10,561 nt of DNA. It comes from Desulfobacteraceae bacterium. Lineage in GTDB: Bacteria > Desulfobacterota > Desulfobacteria > Desulfobacterales > UBA11574. A program made the translations under genes and the position numbers. Below the pieces are notes generated by a model, which was not told the origin of the DNA, made no database searches, and saw nothing but the letters and a program-made list of their open reading frames with translations. Shown piece by piece: positions 8,128-10,561 of the stretch (within the stretch, counting starts at the first letter, position 1; each line of letters begins with the position of its first letter). Location: positions 1-10,561 of the forward strand of contig JABMQM010000417.1 of NCBI GenBank assembly GCA_013203195.1, in the 5' to 3' direction.

Positions 8128-8361
8128 ATGGGAGCCAAAAGGAAGGTTAGTCTAACCATCGATAAAGAAATTTATGCAGCTATCGAGGAAGCATCAGAAA
8201 CTTACCAGATAGCAAAAAGCCAACTTGCCCAGGAGGCTTTTAGATTGTGGCTCAAAAAAGAAACCGAAGCTTTAATGGCAAAAGATTATGAAGAAATGGC
8301 TGAAGAAGACAAGGCGACTGCAGACTTAACCTTTGACGCCCAAAGGGAGATTTTAAAATGA
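8128..8361 (+). CDS. Ribbon-helix-helix antitoxin (MazE-type partner of MazF)
   Basis: Encodes 77 residues. Residues 5-46 (KRKVSLTIDKEIYAAIEEAS, then YQIAKSQLAQEAFRLWL) have the ribbon-helix-helix layout: a short beta-strand that enters the DNA major groove, followed by two helices that form the dimer. The remaining acidic tail (KDYEEMAEEDKATADLTFDAQ) fits a disordered segment that wraps and blocks the toxin. The gene overlaps the MazF reading frame by four bases (ATGA at 8358-8361), the usual coupled arrangement, and AAAGGGAGA (8341-8349 region) serves the toxin start. It should repress its own perfect promoter at 8066-8094. The frame is intact although the toxin gene is broken. It is a RHH antitoxin with good confidence; the name mazE is avoided because E. 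coli MazE has a different fold. Confidence 0.88.
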   Translation: MGAKRKVSLTIDKEIYAAIEEASETYQIAKSQLAQEAFRLWLKKETEALMAKDYEEMAEEDKATADLTFDAQREILK

Positions 8362-8701
8362 AAAATTTTCCCAAACGAGGTGAAATATGGATCGTTAATT
8401 GGAATCCGGCCAGAGGAAGTGAACAGGCGGGCAGGCGACCTGCCCTATTGTCCAGAATGATATTGGTAATGAAAAAGCACCCACAACGATTATAGCTGCC
8501 ATATCAAGCACTGTAAGAATTTATCCGATGAACGTCGAGGTCAGGCCTCCTGAAGGTGGTCTTGAGCGCGCTTCGAGCATTAAAACAAGTCAGATACTAA
8601 CTATCTCTAAAGAAAGGCTGGAAAAAAGGCTCGGCCGCCTAAGCGTCGATAAAATGGATGAAGTCGATAGAGCCATAAAATTAAGTTTGTCACTAGCGTG
8701 A
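8358..8701 (+). pseudogene. mazF: MazF-type endoribonuclease toxin, broken by one-base frameshift
   Basis: MazF toxins cut single-stranded RNA and stop growth. From ATG 8358 the frame reads GEIWIVNWNPARGSEQAGRRPA, the classical MazF N-terminus, then loses homology after PAL and stops at TAG 8493-8495 after 45 codons. In another frame, from about 8450, the family sequence resumes with VQNDIGNEKAPTTIIAAISS, continues through VEVRPPEGGLERASSIKTSQI and LEKRLGRLSVDKMDEVDRAI, and ends at TGA 8699-8701. Adding one base, most simply an A beside 8447 (CCCTA-TTGTCC from CCCTAATTGTCC), restores a 114-residue protein of normal MazF length with PALIVQND across the join. Everything else is well preserved, so the break is recent, or a sequencing error, or in principle a site of ribosomal slippage, although no slippery heptamer was seen. 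Confidence 0.88.
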
Positions 8702-8751
8702 ATCCTTAACTTAACAGTTTTTTAATATAAATAAGTTTGCTGAAATATTTT

Positions 8752-9351
8752 TTAGGAAATATGCGGGTTAAGGGCAGGATAGCAAGCCTGTTCCAGGTCC
8801 ATCCGTGCCACGAAATTGTTTAAAACCCCGGAGATATGCAAGGTTTTAACGGCATTCGTATCATACACCGCGGATTTGTCGGGCTGCAGGCCGATTACGG
8901 TTTCCGTATAGAGCTCTTCCATGATCTCAAAGTTTTGGTATCGAACCGGTTTGTTGGAAATAATTCCCCTTACGGTATATTTAAATTTATAAGTGTTATC
9001 CGGCAACCTTTCTTTGCTGATAAATACAATGTATTCTTTTATCAGAGCCTCAATACTATTTTGGGATACCGCGCCGCCTTTAACGTTAAAATAAAAGCCT
9101 TTATCCGCAAGCCACCCCTGTAAATCCGCAAGAATTTGTTTTGCCTCCGGTATCGCAAACTTCAAATCCGACACTAAATGACCACCAAGGTGTACGTTAA
9201 AGGCCTCATCAGGGTGGTATTGTCGGGCATATCCGGTTTGCATGCCTCCTAAAGGATCAGGCGGAATGAATTCCCGCGACCAGCGTTTCCACCTGGCAAG
9301 ATTGATTTCCAATTTCTCGGATATTTCCCTGTTAGTAAAATATTTAATCAT
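8752..9351 (-). CDS. MerR/excisionase-like HTH DNA-binding protein
   Basis: Encodes 199 residues on the minus strand, with AGGA (9359-9362) seven bases before its ATG. Residues 3-27 (KYFTNREISEKLEINLARWKRWSRE) look like the helix-turn-helix of MerR or excisionase-type proteins, followed by FIPPDPLGGMQTGYARQYHPDEAFNVHLGGHLV, which fits the wing and third-helix area where such proteins read an R-Q-Y motif before the next helix. From about residue 60 there is a further helix (LKFAIPEAKQILADLQGWL), then a beta-rich region with no recognised domain (residues 95-199). That part may sense a ligand or form the dimer. Two near-identical palindromes lie upstream at 9372-9393 and 9557-9578, so self-regulation is likely. 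The gene is divergent from the PfaA-like gene and convergent with the MazF remnant, 50 bases away. I do not recognise a named family beyond the HTH. Confidence 0.72.
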   Translation of the reverse strand: MIKYFTNREISEKLEINLARWKRWSREFIPPDPLGGMQTGYARQYHPDEAFNVHLGGHLVSDLKFAIPEAKQILADLQGWLADKGFYFNVKGGAVSQNSIEALIKEYIVFISKERLPDNTYKFKYTVRGIISNKPVRYQNFEIMEELYTETVIGLQPDKSAVYDTNAVKTLHISGVLNNFVARMDLEQACYPALNPHIS

Positions 9352-9371
9352 ATTTGAATCCTATATGGCTG

Positions 9372-9393
9372 CTTGTTATATCAACATAACAAC
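9372..9393. promoter_or_regulatory. Palindromic operator candidate, copy 1
   Basis: TTGTTAT (9373-9379) and ATAACAA (9386-9392) are perfect 7-bp inverted arms with a 6-base spacer. The element lies 22-41 bases upstream of the HTH gene start, in its leader or promoter. Apart from two substitutions in the centre it repeats the palindrome at 9557-9578, which argues that one protein binds both. Confidence 0.65.
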
Positions 9394-9404
9394 TAACCTT
9401 TGAA

Positions 9405-9416
9405 TGATAATTATCA
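9405..9416. promoter_or_regulatory. 12-bp perfect palindrome TGATAATTATCA
   Basis: TGATAATTATCA is its own reverse complement, and lies 54-65 bases upstream of the HTH gene. It resembles the core of a Fur-type iron box (GATAAT.ATTATC) but is shorter than the full 19-bp box. AT-rich palindromes of this size can also arise by chance. Confidence 0.3.
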
Positions 9417-9556
9417 AAAATAGAACATATACATTTCAGCAGTCAGGGAGCTTTTCGGTAAAACCGCTTCATGGGCAATCCTTATTTTAAATCGTGTGAT
9501 TTCAAATATTTTAGACTGCATATTTCTCATATAAACACACAACGGATATTTGCAAT

Positions 9557-9578
9557 GTTGTTATACCAATATAACAAC
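9557..9578. promoter_or_regulatory. Palindromic operator candidate, copy 2
   Basis: GTTGTTATA (9557-9565) and TATAACAAC (9570-9578) are perfect 9-bp arms around CCAA. This is the better of two copies spaced 185 bp apart. It lies between two TTGCAA hexamers (9550-9555 and 9599-9604), the right one being the -35 of a candidate rightward promoter, so a protein bound here would sit just upstream of the pfaA promoter. Confidence 0.7.
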
Positions 9579-9598
9579 CATATTTTTTTGTCAAGTAC

Positions 9599-9627
9599 TT
9601 GCAAATACCATTTTTTTGAATTATAGT
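9599..9627 (+). promoter_or_regulatory. Candidate promoter for the pfaA-like gene
   Basis: TTGCAA (9599-9604) and TATAGT (9622-9627) are spaced by 17 bases; they match the sigma-70 consensus at four and five of six positions. A start near 9634 would give a leader of about 218 bases carrying all the hairpins listed below. In AT-rich DNA such matches can be accidental. Confidence 0.45.
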
Positions 9628-9645
9628 TTGAGGCTCTAAAGCTTC

Positions 9646-9716
9646 AATTCCACTTTTCCGAATTCACCAAACACCTGATGAATTCGGAAAAAGTAGAATT
9701 CATCAGATGTTTGGTG
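9646..9716 (+). repeat. Overlapping mutually exclusive long hairpins in the pfaA leader
   Basis: Hairpin I pairs 9646-9666 (core ACTTTTCCGAATTCA, 9652-9666) with 9679-9700, with one mismatch and one bulged A. Hairpin II pairs 9665-9685 with 9696-9716: 21 positions, one mismatch (C9674 against A9707), loop of 10 bases. The two share 9679-9685 and 9696-9700, so only one can form at a time. This is the geometry of an attenuator or riboswitch-like switch, but also of a nested inverted-repeat element. No T run follows hairpin I or II. Confidence 0.6.
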
Positions 9717-9736
9717 TTTAGTATTTAGTGTTTTGT
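9709..9736. repeat. Four tandem 7-base repeats (GTTTGGT type)
   Basis: GTTTGGT (9709-9715), GTTTAGT (9716-9722), ATTTAGT (9723-9729) and GTTTTGT (9730-9736) are tandem variants of one heptamer, consensus RTTTDGT. The first two units overlap the right arm of hairpin II. Heptameric tandem repeats are known as dispersed intergenic elements in some bacteria, notably cyanobacteria; the function is unknown. Confidence 0.6.
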
Positions 9737-9770
9737 TTTAAATATATGCCAATATACCAGATTGTTAAAT

Positions 9771-9796
9771 AACCAAACACCAAATACAAAATACTA
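9771..9796. repeat. Inverted copy of the heptamer block
   Basis: Read on the minus strand, this stretch has the same 7-base period (TTGGTGT-TTGGTTA, AGTATTT-TGTATTT). It can pair with 9709-9738 in two registers: AAATACTA (9789-9796) with TAGTATTT (9719-9726), or AAACACCAAA (9775-9784) with TTTGGTGTTT (9710-9719). The result would be a long imperfect stem just before pfaA. Confidence 0.55.
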
Positions 9797-9826
9797 TCGT
9801 AAAAATTAATTTTTTCCTTTTTACGA
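9797..9826. repeat. AT-rich hairpin just before pfaA
   Basis: TCGTAAAAA (9797-9805) and TTTTTACGA (9818-9826) pair perfectly over 9 bp around a 12-base loop, ending 25 bases before the pfaA-like start codon. It may be a weak terminator-like or translation-affecting element; no clear function can be assigned. Confidence 0.4.
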
Positions 9827-9851
9827 CGCCATCAAATATTGAACTAAAAAT

Positions 9852-10561
9852 ATGAAGGCAACAAATAATAAAAACAGGCCCAAAACGTCGATTGCTATTG
9901 TTGGCATGGGATGCATTTTCCCAAAATCCTCCGACCTGCAAGGATACTGGCGATTGCTTTTTAATGGTGAGGATGCCATAACCGAGGTGCCCTCCTCCCA
10001 CTGGTCACCGCTTGATTATTATAACGAAGACCCCAAAAAACCGGATCACGTTTATTGCAAGCGCGGCGGTTTTATCTCACCGGTTTCATTCGATCCGACT
10101 GAATTCGGAATTCCACCTAATTTACTTGAAGCCACTGATACCGCCCAACTCCTTGGTATGGTCGCCGCCCAAAAAGCCCTTGAAGATGCCGGTTACGGAG
10201 AAAACGAAGCATTTGATCGCGATAGAACCAGCGTAATTTTAGGCGTAACCGGAACCCAGGAACTTGTCATCCCCCTGGGCGCTCGACTCGGACACCCCAT
10301 CTGGCGCAAAGCCCTGGAAAGTTCGGGAATTGATTCTGAAAAAACCGCAGAAGTAATCAATAAAATATCCGATTCCTATGTGTCATGGCAGGAAAATTCG
10401 TTTCCGGGGCTTTTGGGAAACGTTATTGCCGGCAGGATTTGCAATCGGCTTGATTTAGGGGGCACCAACTGTGCGGTTGATGCTGCCTGTGCAAGCTCTT
10501 TGAGTGCCGTCCATCTTGCGGTTTTAGAGCTGTTATCCGGACGCAGCGACATGGTTATCAC
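9852..10561 (+). CDS. pfaA: PfaA-like PUFA/polyketide synthase, N-terminal ketosynthase part (runs off window)
   Basis: Open to the window end: 236 complete codons, no stop. The ketosynthase (KS) domain begins near residue 13 (SIAIVGMGCIFP) and runs on through DAITEVPSSHW, YCKRGGFI, DPTEFGIPPNLLEATD, SWQENSFPGLLGNVIAGRICNRLD and DAACASSLSAV. Cys213 in DAACASS is the active-site cysteine that accepts the growing acyl chain. The EFGIPP.LLE.TDT and W.ENSFPG.LGNVIAGRI segments are those of PfaA KS domains of omega-3 fatty acid synthases rather than ordinary modular polyketide synthases. A complete PfaA would go on with acyltransferase, tandem ACPs and ketoreductase, all beyond the window. ATG 9852 is the only sensible start, since an in-frame TGA lies at 9840-9842, yet there is no recognisable Shine-Dalgarno sequence (gaactaaaaat precedes it), which is odd for such a gene. 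It pairs functionally with PfaD at 3525-5171. Confidence 0.88.
   Translation, partial: MKATNNKNRPKTSIAIVGMGCIFPKSSDLQGYWRLLFNGEDAITEVPSSHWSPLDYYNEDPKKPDHVYCKRGGFISPVSFDPTEFGIPPNLLEATDTAQLLGMVAAQKALEDAGYGENEAFDRDRTSVILGVTGTQELVIPLGARLGHPIWRKALESSGIDSEKTAEVINKISDSYVSWQENSFPGLLGNVIAGRICNRLDLGGTNCAVDAACASSLSAVHLAVLELLSGRSDMVI

Larger units (their letters stand above)
9352..9851. other. 500-base structured intergenic region between HTH gene and pfaA
   Basis: No coding frame is supported here. The stretch is AT-rich and holds two large palindromes, one small palindrome, a candidate promoter, two alternative long hairpins, an inverted pair of 7-base repeat blocks and a last AT-rich hairpin, each listed separately. 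It serves as the divergent control region for the HTH gene on the left and the pfaA-like gene on the right. Confidence 0.7.

Noticed and set aside
8705..8725. Possible terminator between the mazF remnant and the HTH gene
   Set aside because: Only a 4-bp stem (AACT/AGTT) precedes the T run at 8719-8723, too weak to support a call.
8836..9123. A 95-codon plus-strand frame opposite the HTH gene
   Set aside because: The minus-strand gene has a good start, ribosome site and recognisable HTH; the opposite frame has none of these.
9652..9796. Insertion sequence or MITE ends suggested by the inverted repeats before pfaA
   Set aside because: No target-site duplication or transposase was found flanking the arms, so the repeats are reported as hairpins rather than a mobile element.

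Overview
The window looks like a chromosomal segment of a Gram-negative bacterium. There are two lipoprotein-type signal peptides, an AsmA-family envelope protein, and two pieces of a Pfa-type polyunsaturated fatty acid/polyketide synthase system. The mix suggests an anaerobic or marine deltaproteobacterium (Desulfobacterota), but that assignment is inference from gene content; no rRNA or other marker gene is present.

Left part (1-5210): an AsmA-like protein of about 1,140 residues is followed, after a 94-base gap holding a short repeat-like sequence, by a PfaD-type enoyl reductase starting at GTG. A perfect 11-bp hairpin follows pfaD. Right edge (9852-10561): the first 236 codons of a PfaA-like multidomain synthase, with the N-terminal part of its ketosynthase domain and the catalytic cysteine. 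The two ends therefore belong to one lipid-synthesis locus.

Between them, about 4.7 kb is accessory DNA. It holds a two-gene unit (a PliI-like lysozyme-inhibitor lipoprotein and a class A acid phosphatase with an unassigned C-terminal domain), a bidirectional-type terminator, a lone KilA-N domain protein, and a ribbon-helix-helix/MazF toxin-antitoxin pair. The pair has a perfect consensus promoter, but the toxin gene is broken by a one-base frameshift. Last comes a leftward gene for a MerR/excisionase-like DNA-binding protein.

The 500-base gap between that regulator and pfaA is the most structured non-coding stretch. It holds two near-identical palindromes of about 21-22 bp spaced 185 bp apart, a smaller palindrome, a candidate rightward promoter next to the second large palindrome, a pair of mutually exclusive long hairpins, and four tandem 7-base repeats with an inverted partner block. 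The simplest reading is that the HTH protein binds the twin palindromes, controls itself and possibly the divergent pfaA gene, and that the pfaA transcript has a long folded leader. No tRNA, rRNA, CRISPR array or complete insertion sequence was seen.
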